In this document: piece by piece, positions 8,118-20,659 of the stretch
How positions within the stretch are numbered: the stretch's first letter is position 1
Layout of the letters: every line of letters starts with the position of its first letter
Assembly (NCBI GenBank): GCA_022826665.1
Contig: JAJDUK010000024.1
Location: forward strand, 142,068-206,067
Length of the DNA stretch: 64,000 bases
DNA from: Alphaproteobacteria bacterium
GTDB lineage: Bacteria; Pseudomonadota; Alphaproteobacteria; UBA828
Direction of reading: 5' to 3'
Made by a program: the position numbers and the translations under genes
The notes under the pieces: generated by a model
The model's database searches: none
Told to the model about the DNA's origin: nothing
Seen by the model: only the letters and a program-made list of their open reading frames with translations

Positions 8118-8385
8118 GCAACCAGAAGCTGAACACCGCACTCGAGTTGCGCGCGTATCAAGCGAAATTTCGATGACCGGCAGTTTCTGCGACTCGCCCC
8201 TGCCCTGATCGTCTCTCCCGTATGGATGGCGTAGGTTTCGGGGGTGACGCGGTATACAATATGTAGTACCAACCCCAAGAGAGGCTGCCGCAATCTGGCC
8301 ACAATGAGCATTTAGGCAGGGTAATGAGAGACGCCGCCAACTCGCGTCGCCGACCCGTGTCTTCCCACGCGATCGAGTAGAGCCC
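8118..8385. other. Intergenic region upstream of yebC
   Basis: There are 268 bases between vapC and yebC with no convincing gene. A TACAAT hexamer (8255-8260) resembles a -10 box about 125 bases before yebC, but no good -35 is seen at the expected spacing. Nothing else is recognisable. Confidence 0.3.
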
Positions 8386-9138
8386 ATGGCCGGCCACTCC
8401 AAATGGGCCAACATCATGTACCGCAAGGGCGCGCAAGACGCCCGGCGGGCCAAGCGGTTCACCAAACTGATCCGCGAGGTCTATGTCGCGGCCAGGGAGG
8501 GAGCCCCCGACCCTGACCACAATCCCAGGCTGCGCACGGCCATCGCGGCGGCCAAGTCGCAGAGCGTGCCCAAGGACAACATTGAGCGCGCCATCAAGAA
8601 GGCAGCGGGCGGGGACGGCGAGCAGGAGCGTTTCGACACGCTGAGTTACGAAGGGTTCGGGCCAGGCGGCGTCGCCGTCATCGTCGATGCCATCACTGAC
8701 AACCGCAACCGCACCGCGGCCACGATCCGTTCGATCTTCAGCCGGCACGGCGGCACGCTCGGCGAGACCGGTTCTGTGAACTATCTGTTCCAACGCGTTG
8801 GAATCATTCGCTTCCCCGCGGACGCGGCGAGCGGCGACGATATGTTCGAAGCCGCGCTCGAAGTCGGTGCCGACGAGTGCGAAAGCGAAGAGGACGGGCA
8901 TGAGGTGATCTGCCCGCCCGAGTCGCTGAGCGAAGCCAGCGAGGCGCTCACCGAGCAGTTCGGTGCGCCGGAGCGGGTCGAGATCGCCTGGCGCCCGCAG
9001 ACCACCGTACCCATCGACGAGAACAAGGCGGAGGCCGTCTTCAGGCTGCTGGAAGCGCTCGACGACAGCGACGACGTGCAGCAGGTGTCGGCGAACTACG
9101 ATGTCACCGACGATGTCCTGCGCAAGCTCTCGGCCTGA
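8386..9138 (+). CDS. yebC: YebC/PmpR family DNA-binding regulatory / translation factor
   Basis: A 250-residue protein starting MAGHSKWANIMYRKGAQD, the family's invariant N-terminus. It also has the PKDNIERAIKKA helix, YEGFGPGGVAVIV, and TDNRNRTAATIRSIFSRHGG. YebC proteins have been described as transcriptional regulators and more recently as factors that relieve ribosome stalling. Length matches the family. It sits immediately upstream of ruvC, the common proteobacterial order. Confidence 0.95.
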   Translation: MAGHSKWANIMYRKGAQDARRAKRFTKLIREVYVAAREGAPDPDHNPRLRTAIAAAKSQSVPKDNIERAIKKAAGGDGEQERFDTLSYEGFGPGGVAVIVDAITDNRNRTAATIRSIFSRHGGTLGETGSVNYLFQRVGIIRFPADAASGDDMFEAALEVGADECESEEDGHEVICPPESLSEASEALTEQFGAPERVEIAWRPQTTVPIDENKAEAVFRLLEALDDSDDVQQVSANYDVTDDVLRKLSA

Positions 9139-9153
9139 GCGGGGGCGGCTGGC

Positions 9154-9672
9154 ATGGCGCGTGTTCTCGGCCTCGATCCCGGTCTCAGACGCACGGGCTG
9201 GGGCGTGATCGAGAGCGCAGGAAATCGGCTGCGCCATGTCGGACACGGCGTGGTCGCCACCGACTCCGGCGCGAGCGTGCCGGAGCGCCTCTGCGCCCTG
9301 CACGAAGGCCTCGTCGAAATCGTCGCGCGGTACGAGCCGGACGAGGCGGTCGTCGAGGAGACCTTCGTCAACCGCAACCCCGAGTCCACCCTCAAGCTCG
9401 GCCTTGCGCGGGGCGTCGCCCTGCTGGCGCCGGCGCTCGCCGGGCTGCCCGTCCACGAATACGCGGCGAACCGGATCAAGAAGGCGCTGGTGGGCGCCGG
9501 GCATGCCGACAAGGAGCAGGTCGCGCTGATGGTCCGCCACCTGTTGCCGGGCGTGGGCGATGCGACGGCAGACGCCACGGACGCGCTCGCCGCAGCGATC
9601 TGTCATGCCCATGCCGCAGGCACCCGCGCCCATTGGCAGCCGACGCAAGCGGCGTCGGGGGCAGCCCGATGA
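9154..9672 (+). CDS. ruvC: Holliday junction endonuclease RuvC
   Basis: A 172-residue RNase-H-fold resolvase that cuts Holliday junctions symmetrically within the RuvABC complex. The catalytic acidic residues are recognisable: D8 in [13 protein letters not shown], the Glu in [14 protein letters not shown], and the paired Asp in [17 protein letters not shown]. Length is normal. Its stop overlaps the ruvA start in an ATGA arrangement, so ruvC, ruvA and ruvB are translationally coupled. Confidence 0.96.
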   Translation: MARVLGLDPGLRRTGWGVIESAGNRLRHVGHGVVATDSGASVPERLCALHEGLVEIVARYEPDEAVVEETFVNRNPESTLKLGLARGVALLAPALAGLPVHEYAANRIKKALVGAGHADKEQVALMVRHLLPGVGDATADATDALAAAICHAHAAGTRAHWQPTQAASGAAR

Positions 9673-10262
9673 TCGCGAAGCTGCGCGGCGTTCTCGACAG
9701 CCTGGGTGATGGCTGGGCGGTCGTTGATGTCGGTGGCGTGGGCTACCTCACCTATTGCTCCGCCGGCACGTTGGCCTCCCTGCCCCAGCGGGGACAGGAG
9801 GTGAACCTCACCATCGAGACGGTGGTGCGCGAGGACTACATCCATCTCTACGGCTTTTCCAGCGAGCAGGAGCGGGACTGGTTCCGCCTCCTGCAGACCG
9901 TGCAGAGCGTCGGCGCCCGTCTCGCGCTCGCAATCCTGGGCGTGCTGCCCGCAGCGGAGCTCTCCGCCTGCATCGCCGCGCAGGACAAGGCGGGCCTCAC
10001 CCGCGCGCCGGGGGTGGGGCCCAAGCTCGCGGCGCGCATCCTGAGCGAACTCAAGGACAAGGTGCCATCCCTTCCGGGTGCGGCGCCGGCGTCCGCCGCC
10101 GTTGACGGCACGGCAAACGCCGACGCCATCGCGGCCCTCGTCAACCTCGGCTACCGCCCCACCGAGGCCCACGGCGCGGTCTCCGGCGCGGCCCGGACGC
10201 TCGGCGCCGAGGCCCCGGTCGAGGCGCTGATCCGCGCCGGGCTTAAGGAGCTTGCGCAGTGA
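9669..10262 (+). CDS. ruvA: Holliday junction branch migration protein RuvA
   Basis: A 197-residue protein beginning [20 protein letters not shown]. The start at 9669 is chosen because it gives the family N-terminus and overlaps the ruvC stop (ATGA); a longer upstream reading is not conserved. The central helix-hairpin-helix segments are visible ([16 protein letters not shown] and [21 protein letters not shown]). The C-terminal domain III that contacts RuvB is also visible ([12 protein letters not shown]). RuvA holds the four-way junction while RuvB pumps DNA. Its stop overlaps the GTG start of ruvB. Confidence 0.96.
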   Translation: MIAKLRGVLDSLGDGWAVVDVGGVGYLTYCSAGTLASLPQRGQEVNLTIETVVREDYIHLYGFSSEQERDWFRLLQTVQSVGARLALAILGVLPAAELSACIAAQDKAGLTRAPGVGPKLAARILSELKDKVPSLPGAAPASAAVDGTANADAIAALVNLGYRPTEAHGAVSGAARTLGAEAPVEALIRAGLKELAQ

Positions 10263-11305
10263 GCGAGGCCCGTATCGTCGCCGGCGCAGCGGAGGCCGAA
10301 GACCGGCTCGACAGCGGACTCAGGCCGCGCAAGCTCGACGACTTCGTCGGCCAGCGCGCTGTGCGGGAGAACCTGCGGGTCTTCATCGCCGCCGCGGCCG
10401 AGCGGGGCGAGGCCCTCGATCACGTGCTGTTCTACGGGCCCCCTGGCCTCGGCAAGACCACGCTGGCGCAGATTGTCGCCCGCGAGCTCGGCGTCGGCAT
10501 TCGGGCGACCTCCGGGCCGGTGATCGCGCGTGCCGGCGATCTCGCGGCGATCCTGACCAACCTGGACGAGCGCGATGTGCTGTTCATCGACGAGATCCAC
10601 CGCCTCAACCCGGCGGTGGAAGAGATCCTCTACCCGGCCATGGAGGATTTTCAGCTCGACCTTATCATCGGCGAGGGGCCGGGCGCGCGCTCGGTTCGGA
10701 TCGATCTCCCGCCCTTCACCCTGGTCGGCGCGACCACGCGCACCGGCCTCATCACCACGCCGTTGCGCGAGCGCTTCGGCATTCCGCTCAGGCTCGACTT
10801 CTACGAGGTCGAGGAGCTGGTCGAGATCGTGACTCGCAACGCGGGGCTTCTCGACGTCGGGCTGAGCGCCGATGGGGCGGCGGAAGTTGCGGCCCGCTCC
10901 CGCGGCACGCCCCGCATCGCCGGCAGGCTGCTGCGCCGCGTGCGCGACTTCGCAGCGGTTGCAGGTGTGGAGACCATCGACGATGCCGTCGCGGATCGCG
11001 CGCTCAACCGGCTGGAGGTCGACCAGCGCGGCCTCGATTCGATGGACCGCCGCTACCTCTCCTGCATCGCGGAGAACTACGGCGGCGGCCCGGTCGGCAT
11101 CGAGACCATCGCGGCGGCGCTCTCCGAACAACGCGACGCGTTGGAAGAAGTGATCGAACCCTTCCTGATCCAACAGGGCTTCGTGCAGCGGACGCCGCGC
11201 GGCCGGATGCTGACTCGGCATGGCTTCGGTCACCTGGGCCTGGCGCTGCCGGAGGAGGCGCCGCGTCAACTCGCCCTGCTCGACGAAGGCCATGACAGTC
11301 GTTGA
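10259..11305 (+). CDS. ruvB: Holliday junction branch migration ATPase RuvB
   Basis: A 348-residue AAA+ motor. The GTG start at 10259 overlaps the ruvA stop (GTGA). The Walker [11 protein letters not shown], Walker [13 protein letters not shown], and sensor region [15 protein letters not shown] are intact. The C-terminal winged-helix has [27 protein letters not shown] elements. RuvB forms hexameric rings that drive branch migration. The 3' end overlaps the ybgC start by 14 bases. Confidence 0.97.
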   Translation: MSEARIVAGAAEAEDRLDSGLRPRKLDDFVGQRAVRENLRVFIAAAAERGEALDHVLFYGPPGLGKTTLAQIVARELGVGIRATSGPVIARAGDLAAILTNLDERDVLFIDEIHRLNPAVEEILYPAMEDFQLDLIIGEGPGARSVRIDLPPFTLVGATTRTGLITTPLRERFGIPLRLDFYEVEELVEIVTRNAGLLDVGLSADGAAEVAARSRGTPRIAGRLLRRVRDFAAVAGVETIDDAVADRALNRLEVDQRGLDSMDRRYLSCIAENYGGGPVGIETIAAALSEQRDALEEVIEPFLIQQGFVQRTPRGRMLTRHGFGHLGLALPEEAPRQLALLDEGHDSR

Positions 11306-11762
11306 ACCGGACACGCCGATGGCACCGCCCGGCGGCCGCTTCCACGGCGCCGAACATGTCTACCCGCTCCGTGTCTACTACGAGGATACGGACGCGAGCG
11401 GCATCGTCTACTACGCCAACTACCTCAAGTTCGCCGAGCGGGCGCGGACAGAGATGATGCGGGGCGCCGGCATCACCCACGTCACGCTGTTGGGGGACCA
11501 CGATGCAGCCTTCGTCGTGAGACGCTGCGTTGTGGATTACCGGCAGCCGGCGCGGCTCGACGACGATATCGAAGTTCGCACGACCATCGACAGGGTGGCC
11601 GGCGCCCATATCGAGGCCGAGCAACGCGTGATGCGCGCGGGAGCGCTGCTGGCCAGCATCGGCCTCAAGCTTGGCTGCGTCGGGCGCAACGGCCGCGCGG
11701 TGCGGCTGCCGACACCGTTGCGCGAGGCGCTTGCGGAACTGGTACCGGCGGGCCAGCGGTAA
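11292..11762 (+). CDS. ybgC: Tol-Pal-associated acyl-CoA thioesterase YbgC
   Basis: A hotdog-fold thioesterase of 156 residues, taking the ATG at 11292 inside the ruvB end; a second ATG at 11319 is an alternative. The signature [19 protein letters not shown] contains the catalytic Asp, and ERARTEMMR follows. YbgC hydrolyses acyl-CoA thioesters and is encoded at the head of tol-pal operons, where a role linked to phospholipid metabolism is proposed. It stands 10 bases before tolQ. Confidence 0.92.
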   Translation: MTVVEPDTPMAPPGGRFHGAEHVYPLRVYYEDTDASGIVYYANYLKFAERARTEMMRGAGITHVTLLGDHDAAFVVRRCVVDYRQPARLDDDIEVRTTIDRVAGAHIEAEQRVMRAGALLASIGLKLGCVGRNGRAVRLPTPLREALAELVPAGQR

Positions 11763-11772
11763 CGGGGGAGAT

Positions 11773-12506
<734 letters not shown>

Positions 12507-12507
<1 letters not shown>

Positions 12508-12962
12508 TGGCGGCCGAATTTGACGGGGCGCTCAACGGCCGCAGCAGAGGCGGACGCCGCCGACGCCCGCCCATGAGCCAGATCAACGTGACGCCCTTCG
12601 TCGACGTCATGTTGGTACTTCTGGTGATCTTCATGATCACCGCGCCGTTGCTGACGGTGGGTGTAGAGGTCGATCTGCCCAAGGCCGATTCACCACCCTT
12701 GCCAGGCGACGACGAGCCACTCTCGGTCACCGTTGCCCGCGACGGCACCACCTATCTTCAGGAAACTGAGGTCACGGTGGATGAGCTGATTCCCAAGCTC
12801 AAGGCGATCACCGAGCGCCGCCCCGATGTTCGAATTTTCATCCGGGGCGACCAGGAGATCGCTTACGGCCGCGTGATGGAGGTCATGGGCGCGCTTAACA
12901 GGGCAGGCTTCAACAACCTGGCGCTGGTCACGGAACCGCGCACGGCGGGGAGCGATGAGTAA
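12507..12962 (+). CDS. tolR: Tol-Pal system stator subunit TolR (ExbD/TolR family)
   Basis: A 151-residue protein with a basic N-terminus, the [20 protein letters not shown] transmembrane segment carrying the conserved proton-carrying Asp, and a periplasmic domain. Length is typical. TolR pairs with TolQ. It overlaps tolQ by one base and tolA by eight bases, so the three are tightly coupled. Confidence 0.95.
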
Positions 12963-13902
12963 GCGCGGCTGGCTCTTCTCCGGCCTGCTCCATGTCGGCG
13001 TGATCGTCGCCGCAGTGCTGGGCCTGCCGCAGGTGTTCGAGAGCGACGCGCTCGCCCCCAGCGACCAGCCGATCGTGGTCAGCGTGGTGGAGTTCGCCGA
13101 GGAGTCGACTGCTCCCGCCGAGGAGGCCAAGCCCGAGCCAGAGCCGGAGCCGATCCCCGAGGCTGCGCCGGAACCCGAACCGGAGCCTGAGGTCGTCGCA
13201 GAGCCCGAGCCGGAGCCTGTGCCGGAACCGGAGCCCGAGGTCTTCGCCGCGTTGAATCCGGAGCCGGTTATCGAGCCGGAGTCGGAGCCGATTGTGGAAC
13301 CGGCGCCGCCGCCCGAGCCCGTCGTAGAGCCCGAACCTGAGCCGGCGCCGAAGGAACCCGAGGCGAAGCCGGATCCGCCGCCCGACCCCGGACCGCCGCC
13401 GCTGCCCATTGCCAAGCCACCGGTGAAGAAGAAGCCGAGTTTCGACACCCTGCTGCAAAGCCTCACGGACGAAGAGCCAGACGCAACCCCGCCGCCCGAG
13501 AAAAAGACGGAAGAGCCGTCCTTCGATGACATGCTCGCGAGCATCGCCGGTGTGGACGAGGAACTGCCCCCGGAGGCCAATGCACCGGCTCCCCTCACCG
13601 GACCCGTGCGGCGGACGATCACCGATGCCATCAAGCATAAGGTCGAGCGGAACTGGAGCGTTCCGGCCGGCGTCCTTGATGCCGGCGAGTTGGTGGTGAC
13701 GTTGAGGATCCAGTTGGGACCGGACGGGTCCGTTCGCCGGGTAGAGATCGTCGACGACGGCGGGGGCGCCAACTACAGGACGATGGCGGAGAGCGGCCGC
13801 CGTGCCGTGCTGAAGGCCAGCCCCTTCGATGCCCTGACGCGTCACGTGGACAAGTATGAAGGTTGGCGCGACATCACCATGACCTTCAGTCCACCGGTGT
13901 GA
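12955..13902 (+). CDS. tolA: Tol-Pal system energy-transducing protein TolA
   Basis: A 315-residue TolA. A single N-terminal transmembrane helix ([19 protein letters not shown]) anchors it. From about residue 55 to 145 a linker made almost entirely of Pro and Glu ([19 protein letters not shown] repeats) replaces the Lys/Ala-rich helix of the E. coli protein. The C-terminal domain ([18 protein letters not shown] region, here starting [13 protein letters not shown], then [19 protein letters not shown]) is the TonB/TolA fold that contacts TolB and Pal. It spans the periplasm from TolQR to the outer membrane. Confidence 0.92.
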   Translation: MSKRGWLFSGLLHVGVIVAAVLGLPQVFESDALAPSDQPIVVSVVEFAEESTAPAEEAKPEPEPEPIPEAAPEPEPEPEVVAEPEPEPVPEPEPEVFAALNPEPVIEPESEPIVEPAPPPEPVVEPEPEPAPKEPEAKPDPPPDPGPPPLPIAKPPVKKKPSFDTLLQSLTDEEPDATPPPEKKTEEPSFDDMLASIAGVDEELPPEANAPAPLTGPVRRTITDAIKHKVERNWSVPAGVLDAGELVVTLRIQLGPDGSVRRVEIVDDGGGANYRTMAESGRRAVLKASPFDALTRHVDKYEGWRDITMTFSPPV

Positions 13903-13954
13903 GGCGTTCGCCGGGATTGCATAGGATCGAAACAGAGGAAACGACGGTGAGACG

Positions 13955-15319
13955 ATGAGACGATTGCTGACACTGAGTGGACATGTTGGGCACACGGCGC
14001 GCCGGGCCCTGCTTCTCCCGGCCGCCGTCGTCCTCACCCTGGCGATCTTCGGCGCCGCTACGGCCGCCAAGGCCGAGCTCCGCGTGGACATCACGCGCGG
14101 CCACGTGGAGCCGCTTCCCATCGCGCTGGTCGATCTCGACGGCGCGAATGAGGCGGATGCCAAAATTGGCCGGCAGATCACGCAAGTGATCACCCGCAAC
14201 CTGGAGCGCTCCGGCCTGTTCCGTGCCATCGATCCGGCCGCCTTCATCAGTGATGCGGGCGGAATGAGCGTGCGGCCGCGCTTCCAGGATTGGCGAATTA
14301 TCAATGCGCAAGCGCTGGTGACGGGTCGCGTGGTACCCAGCGACACCGGTCGACTCACAGTCGAATTCCGCCTGTGGGACGTGTTCGCGGAGCAAGACCT
14401 AGTGGGACTGAAGCTGAGCGGCTCGGCCGAAGCGTGGCGCCCCATCGCCCACACCATGTCCGATAAAATCTATGAGCGGCTGACAGGCGAGAGCGGCTAT
14501 TTCCACACCAGAGTCGTCTACATCGCCGAGACCGGGCCGCCCGACAAGCGCATCAAGCGCTTGGCGATCATGGATCAGGACGGCCATAACCTGCGCTACT
14601 TGTCGGACGGCCGCCATCTGGTGCTGACCCCTCGCTTTTCGCCTACCGCGCAGGAGATCACTTACCTCTCCTACGAGCGCGGCGTGCCCAAGGTCTATCT
14701 GCGTCACATCGACACTGGCCAGCAGGAAATACTCGGCGATTTTCCCGGTATGACCTTCGCGCCGCGCTTCTCGCCTGATGGCAATCATGTGGTCATGACG
14801 TTAGCGCGCGATGGAAATTCGGAAATCTACGAGATGGACCTGCGTTCGCGCGGGACTAGGCGGCTCACCAACAACCCGGCGATCGAAACCGCGCCCTGCT
14901 ACTCGCCGGACGGCCAGTTCATCGCCTTCGAGTCGGACCGGGGCGGCAGCCAGCAGATCTACGTGATGCGGCGCGACGGGAGCGACGTGCGCCGCATCAC
15001 CTTCGGCGAAGGCCGCTACGGGACCCCGGTATGGTCGCCGCGCGGCGACCTGATCGCCTTCACCAAGAGCCATCGCGGCCAGTTCTCGATCGGCGTCATG
15101 AAGACTGACGGGAGTGACGAGCGAATTCTGGCGCGAGACTATCTGGTGGAAGGCCCGACCTGGGCGCCGAACGGGCGTGTGCTCATGTTTTTCCGTTCGA
15201 GCTCGCGTAATCCCGATAGCGCCGAACTGGTCACCATCGACTTGACGGGGCGCAACGAGCGCATCCTCTTCACGAGCACGGCGGCCTCCGATCCGGCCTG
15301 GTCGCCGTTGATCCAGTGA
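13955..15319 (+). CDS. tolB: Periplasmic beta-propeller protein TolB
   Basis: A 454-residue exported protein. A signal peptide ([21 protein letters not shown]) ends near AKA-EL. An N-terminal domain ([19 protein letters not shown]) is followed by WD40-like PD40 propeller blades, each with a PRFSPDG- or PCYSPDG-type motif. TolB binds Pal and TolA at the outer membrane. It starts 52 bases after tolA. Length and domain order match the family. Confidence 0.95.
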   Translation: MRRLLTLSGHVGHTARRALLLPAAVVLTLAIFGAATAAKAELRVDITRGHVEPLPIALVDLDGANEADAKIGRQITQVITRNLERSGLFRAIDPAAFISDAGGMSVRPRFQDWRIINAQALVTGRVVPSDTGRLTVEFRLWDVFAEQDLVGLKLSGSAEAWRPIAHTMSDKIYERLTGESGYFHTRVVYIAETGPPDKRIKRLAIMDQDGHNLRYLSDGRHLVLTPRFSPTAQEITYLSYERGVPKVYLRHIDTGQQEILGDFPGMTFAPRFSPDGNHVVMTLARDGNSEIYEMDLRSRGTRRLTNNPAIETAPCYSPDGQFIAFESDRGGSQQIYVMRRDGSDVRRITFGEGRYGTPVWSPRGDLIAFTKSHRGQFSIGVMKTDGSDERILARDYLVEGPTWAPNGRVLMFFRSSSRNPDSAELVTIDLTGRNERILFTSTAASDPAWSPLIQ

Positions 15320-15503
15320 TGACCCAAAGATATAGTCGCCCTGCCACCCGACGAGACAGCCGCTTCGGCAGCGGCTCAGCCCCACGGCACGCAATCATGC
15401 GTTGCGCCGGGCATTGGTGTTTGAGGATCGGTAGGATTCCAGATAGGTGTGGACGGGATAGCGACGGTCCCGCCACCACTGAATGATGAAGGAGAGCGTG
15501 CGA

Positions 15504-16055
15504 ATGCGATTGAGACTGATCTTGCCGCTTCTGTTGGCGCTCGGCGTGGCGGCATGCGAGAGCACGCCAGAGGAAACCGCTTCGACCACCGGTACCGGGG
15601 CCGACCAAACGCTGGATTCGGGCACGGACACCTCTTCCAGCGACATCATGATCGAGGAAGAGACAACGGTGGCGGCGCTCGACCCGAGCCAGCCGCTTCC
15701 CGGATCGCAAGAGGAACTTGTTCAGAACGTCGGCGACCGCGTGTTCTTCGATTTCGATAGCGCGGTTCTCGGTGCAGATGCGCGGCGCACGCTGGATCGT
15801 CAGTCCGAGTGGCTCAGGCTGTTCCCCGAGGTCTCACTGGTGATCGAGGGCCATGCCGACGAACGCGGTACCCGCGAATACAACCTCGCCCTTGGCGAAC
15901 GTCGCGCCAACGCAGTTCGTGAGTACTTGATCGATCAGGGCATCGCGCCGTCGCGGCTCAGAACGGTCTCGTACGGCAAGGAGCGGCCCTACGCGCTCGG
16001 TCACAATGAAGAGGCGTGGGCGCTCAATCGGCGCTCCGTCTCCGTCATCGACTAA
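15504..16055 (+). CDS. pal: Peptidoglycan-associated lipoprotein Pal
   Basis: A 183-residue outer-membrane lipoprotein. The ATG at 15504 is preferred to those at 15483/15486 because AAGGAG (15489-15494) lies at the right distance. The lipobox GVAAC follows a hydrophobic signal. The C-terminal OmpA-like domain has VFFDFDSAVLG, the peptidoglycan-binding VIEGHADERGTREYNLALG and RLRTVSYGKERP. Pal ties the outer membrane to peptidoglycan and to TolB. A 184-base gap separates it from tolB and may hold an extra promoter. Confidence 0.95.
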   Translation: MRLRLILPLLLALGVAACESTPEETASTTGTGADQTLDSGTDTSSSDIMIEEETTVAALDPSQPLPGSQEELVQNVGDRVFFDFDSAVLGADARRTLDRQSEWLRLFPEVSLVIEGHADERGTREYNLALGERRANAVREYLIDQGIAPSRLRTVSYGKERPYALGHNEEAWALNRRSVSVID

Positions 16056-16078
16056 GAAATCGGGGGGCCGGAAGAGCG

Positions 16079-17116
16079 ATGGGCGGCGTCGCAGCCAGCC
16101 CGCGTGGCGTCGCGGGCCGCCGACGACAGCGACTAACGGCGGTGGGACCGGCGGCGCTCCTAGCGGCGATTGCAGCGGTATCGGTGCTGCTGGCGACGGC
16201 GCCCGTCGAAGCCCAGTCGGGCATCGACCTCAGGCCCCAAGTCCGAGAGCTGAGGAGCCAGATTCAGAGCCTGCGCGTTCAACTCGCCGAACTTGAGCGG
16301 GTGGTTCATGCTGGCAACGCTCAACGCGGCGCGGCTGCGGAGGCGGGGTCGGAGAGCGGGCAGGCGGCGCGAAACAGCCGACGTCTCGCGGAGCTTGAGA
16401 GCGACATCGACGAGGCCCGAGAATGGCGGCGCCGTGTCACCGGCCGCTTCGAGGAGTTCGACAACGTGCTCCGCAGGCTCGATGGACGCATCGAGCGGCT
16501 GGTCGCGGACGTGGACTTCAGGCTGTCGGCCCTCGAACAGCAGCAAGGCGGAGTGCCGGCAGCTTCGGTCGCGTCGTCCGGCACCGAGGCGCCCGCTGCA
16601 GCGCCTACCGGCCAAGCCCAGGCCAGCATCACGCCAGGGCAGGATGCGGGCTATGAGCCCTCCGCGGCGCCCCGCACACTTGGCACGGTGCCCGCGGAAC
16701 AGTCTGGCGATACCGCACTGTCGCTCACCGGAACACCGGAAGAGCAGTACCAGACGGCATTCGGCTTGCTGGAGGAGGCGCGCTACGAAGAGGCACACGA
16801 GGCGTTCTCGCGCTTCATCGACGCGAACCCCACGGATGCCCTCGCGCAGAACGCGGCCTATTGGCGTGCCGAGAGCCTGTACGCCAGGCAAATGTATCCG
16901 GAGGCGGCGAAATCCTACGCGCTCAACCTTCGCCAGTACCCGGAGGGCCGCAAAGCACCGGACAACATGGTCAAGCTCGGCATCGCACTGCTCAAGCTCG
17001 GCCGCAGCGAGGAGGCGTGCCGGGCCTTCGAGCAGCTCGACCAAGCGTTTTCCGACCCGCCGCTCAATATCCGCCGGGCGGCACAGCAGGGGCGGCGCCA
17101 AGCGAACTGTCCCTGA
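16079..17116 (+). CDS. cpoB: Tol-Pal cell division coordinator CpoB (YbgF)
   Basis: About 345 residues from ATG 16079, which follows a GGGGGCCGGAAG stretch 23 bases after pal. A signal peptide (AALLAAIAAVSVLLATAPVEA) is followed by a coiled coil rich in RELRSQIQSLRVQLAELE-type heptads. An Ala/Pro/Gly linker comes next, then C-terminal TPR repeats from about EEQYQTAFGLLEEARYEEA to LGRSEEACRAFEQL. CpoB coordinates Tol-Pal with peptidoglycan synthesis at the septum. It is longer than the E. coli protein because of the linker. Confidence 0.9.
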   Translation: MGGVAASPRGVAGRRRQRLTAVGPAALLAAIAAVSVLLATAPVEAQSGIDLRPQVRELRSQIQSLRVQLAELERVVHAGNAQRGAAAEAGSESGQAARNSRRLAELESDIDEAREWRRRVTGRFEEFDNVLRRLDGRIERLVADVDFRLSALEQQQGGVPAASVASSGTEAPAAAPTGQAQASITPGQDAGYEPSAAPRTLGTVPAEQSGDTALSLTGTPEEQYQTAFGLLEEARYEEAHEAFSRFIDANPTDALAQNAAYWRAESLYARQMYPEAAKSYALNLRQYPEGRKAPDNMVKLGIALLKLGRSEEACRAFEQLDQAFSDPPLNIRRAAQQGRRQANCP

Positions 17117-17127
17117 CCAGGGCCGGG

Positions 17128-18570
17128 GTGTCTCTGCCCGTGGCCGCGCCCCGCATCGTCAGACCCGAAAGCGTGGAGCCCGGCGCCGCAGCCATCGATG
17201 CGGCGGCTTTCGAGGTGCTCATGGCGCCGCTCGGCCCCTTCGAGCCCATGCCGAGGATCGCGGTGGCGGTCTCCGGTGGTCCGGACAGCCTCGCACTTTG
17301 CTTGCTGGCCGATCGCTGGGCGCGCGCCCGGGGAGGAGCGGCTTACGCACTCACCGTCGATCACGGACTGCGCTCCGAATCGGGAGCCGAGGCCAACCAG
17401 GTGGGGCGCTGCCTCGAGGCCCGCGGAATAACTCACCGAACCCTGCACTGGCCTGGCGCCCGTCCCGTCACAGGGCTTCAAGAGCAGGCACGGGCCGCGC
17501 GACTTGCACTGCTCACCGGCTGGTGCCGGCGCGCCGGCGTGCTCCATCTGCTGCTCGGCCATCAACGAGAGGATCAGGCGGAGACCGCACTGCAAAGGCT
17601 CACCCGTGGTAGCGGCATCGACGGGCTGGCCGCCATGGCGCCGGTTCGCCTGGCGATGGAGCCGGCAAGTGGAGGCGTCCGTTTGCTCCGACCCCTGCTT
17701 CCCGTGTCACGCGCTGCGCTGATCGCGACCTTGGCTCGTTGGAATCAGCCCTGGATTGACGATCCGACCAACCGCGATACCCGCCATGCCCGCCCACGCC
17801 TGGCAGCGGCATTGGCACGCCTCGGATCCGAAGGCCTGAGCGTTTCGCGGTTGGCGAGTGCCGCGACTCGCGCTGCAAGCGACCGTGCCGCGCTGGACCG
17901 GCTCTGCACCGACCTGCTTGCTGCCTGCACGCGCCCCTCGCCGGCGGGCTTCGTGATTCTGGATCTGAGTGTCTTGCGGCGGGCGCCGTCTGCTCTGGTG
18001 GTGCGTGCGTTGGGCTGCGTCGTTACCACGGTCTCCGGTAGCACCTATCCGCCACGGCAAGAAAGACTGGAGCGGCTCGCCCACCGACTGCTCGACGACG
18101 GCACCAAGGCGGCGACGCTCGGCGGATGTCGTGTCGTGCCGCAGCGAGATGGGCGAGTCGTCGTATGCCGAGAACCGTCTGCTGCTCCGGAAGTCCACCC
18201 GCTCGCGCCGGGCGAGAGCACACTGTGGGACCGCCGATTCGTCGTCTCCCTGGGACCCTCTGCCTCCGCAAGGCCCTACGTCGTCCGCCGACTCGGCACC
18301 GACGGCTTGGCTCAGGCCCGCGCAATGGCCCGCAAGGCAGGTGTGCCGCTCATGACCGATTGCATCCCGGCACCGGCGCGGCCTTCACTGCCCGCGCTGT
18401 TCGACCTTGACGGTCCGCTCGCCGCTCCCCACTTGGGATTCAGACGCGCATCGCCCCAACACGAGGCCGGGGCCGCAGAGTTTTCAGTGTCGTTTCGGCC
18501 AACGCGTCCCTTGGCACCGGGCCTCCCGGCGACGCTCCGCGTGTTGCCGTTGCAGGATGAAGACAGTTGA
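17128..18570 (+). CDS. tilS: tRNA(Ile)-lysidine synthetase TilS
   Basis: A 480-residue N-type ATP pyrophosphatase. The PP-loop AVSGGPDSLALCLL lies about 45 residues in. TilS changes C34 to lysidine in the CAU-anticodon tRNA-Ile so that it reads AUA. I place the start at GTG 17128 because the AAFEVLMAPLGPFEP segment before the PP-loop looks like part of the protein; GTG 17140 and ATG 17221 are alternatives. A LLLGHQREDQAETALQRL motif and a C-terminal domain follow. The gap to cpoB is 11 bases. Confidence 0.9.
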   Translation: MSLPVAAPRIVRPESVEPGAAAIDAAAFEVLMAPLGPFEPMPRIAVAVSGGPDSLALCLLADRWARARGGAAYALTVDHGLRSESGAEANQVGRCLEARGITHRTLHWPGARPVTGLQEQARAARLALLTGWCRRAGVLHLLLGHQREDQAETALQRLTRGSGIDGLAAMAPVRLAMEPASGGVRLLRPLLPVSRAALIATLARWNQPWIDDPTNRDTRHARPRLAAALARLGSEGLSVSRLASAATRAASDRAALDRLCTDLLAACTRPSPAGFVILDLSVLRRAPSALVVRALGCVVTTVSGSTYPPRQERLERLAHRLLDDGTKAATLGGCRVVPQRDGRVVVCREPSAAPEVHPLAPGESTLWDRRFVVSLGPSASARPYVVRRLGTDGLAQARAMARKAGVPLMTDCIPAPARPSLPALFDLDGPLAAPHLGFRRASPQHEAGAAEFSVSFRPTRPLAPGLPATLRVLPLQDEDS

Positions 18571-18714
18571 CGAAACCGTTGAAGAGACTATTGATCGTCC
18601 GCGCGGCGAATGTCGTGTACACTGCAGCGGCTGCGCGTGCGGATTGCGCGTGGGTTGCTTCGCCGCTGACGGCGTCGGCCGTAGACGAACGCGAGGACAA
18701 TCGGAGGCCGAACG

Positions 18715-20643
<1,929 letters not shown>

Positions 20644-20659
20644 CGGCACCTGAGCCGTC

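Noticed and set aside
13120..13380. Short repeats suggesting a satellite or CRISPR-like array
   Set aside because: The repeats are GAG/CCG codon runs encoding the Pro-Glu linker of TolA; there are no spacers or fixed repeat length.
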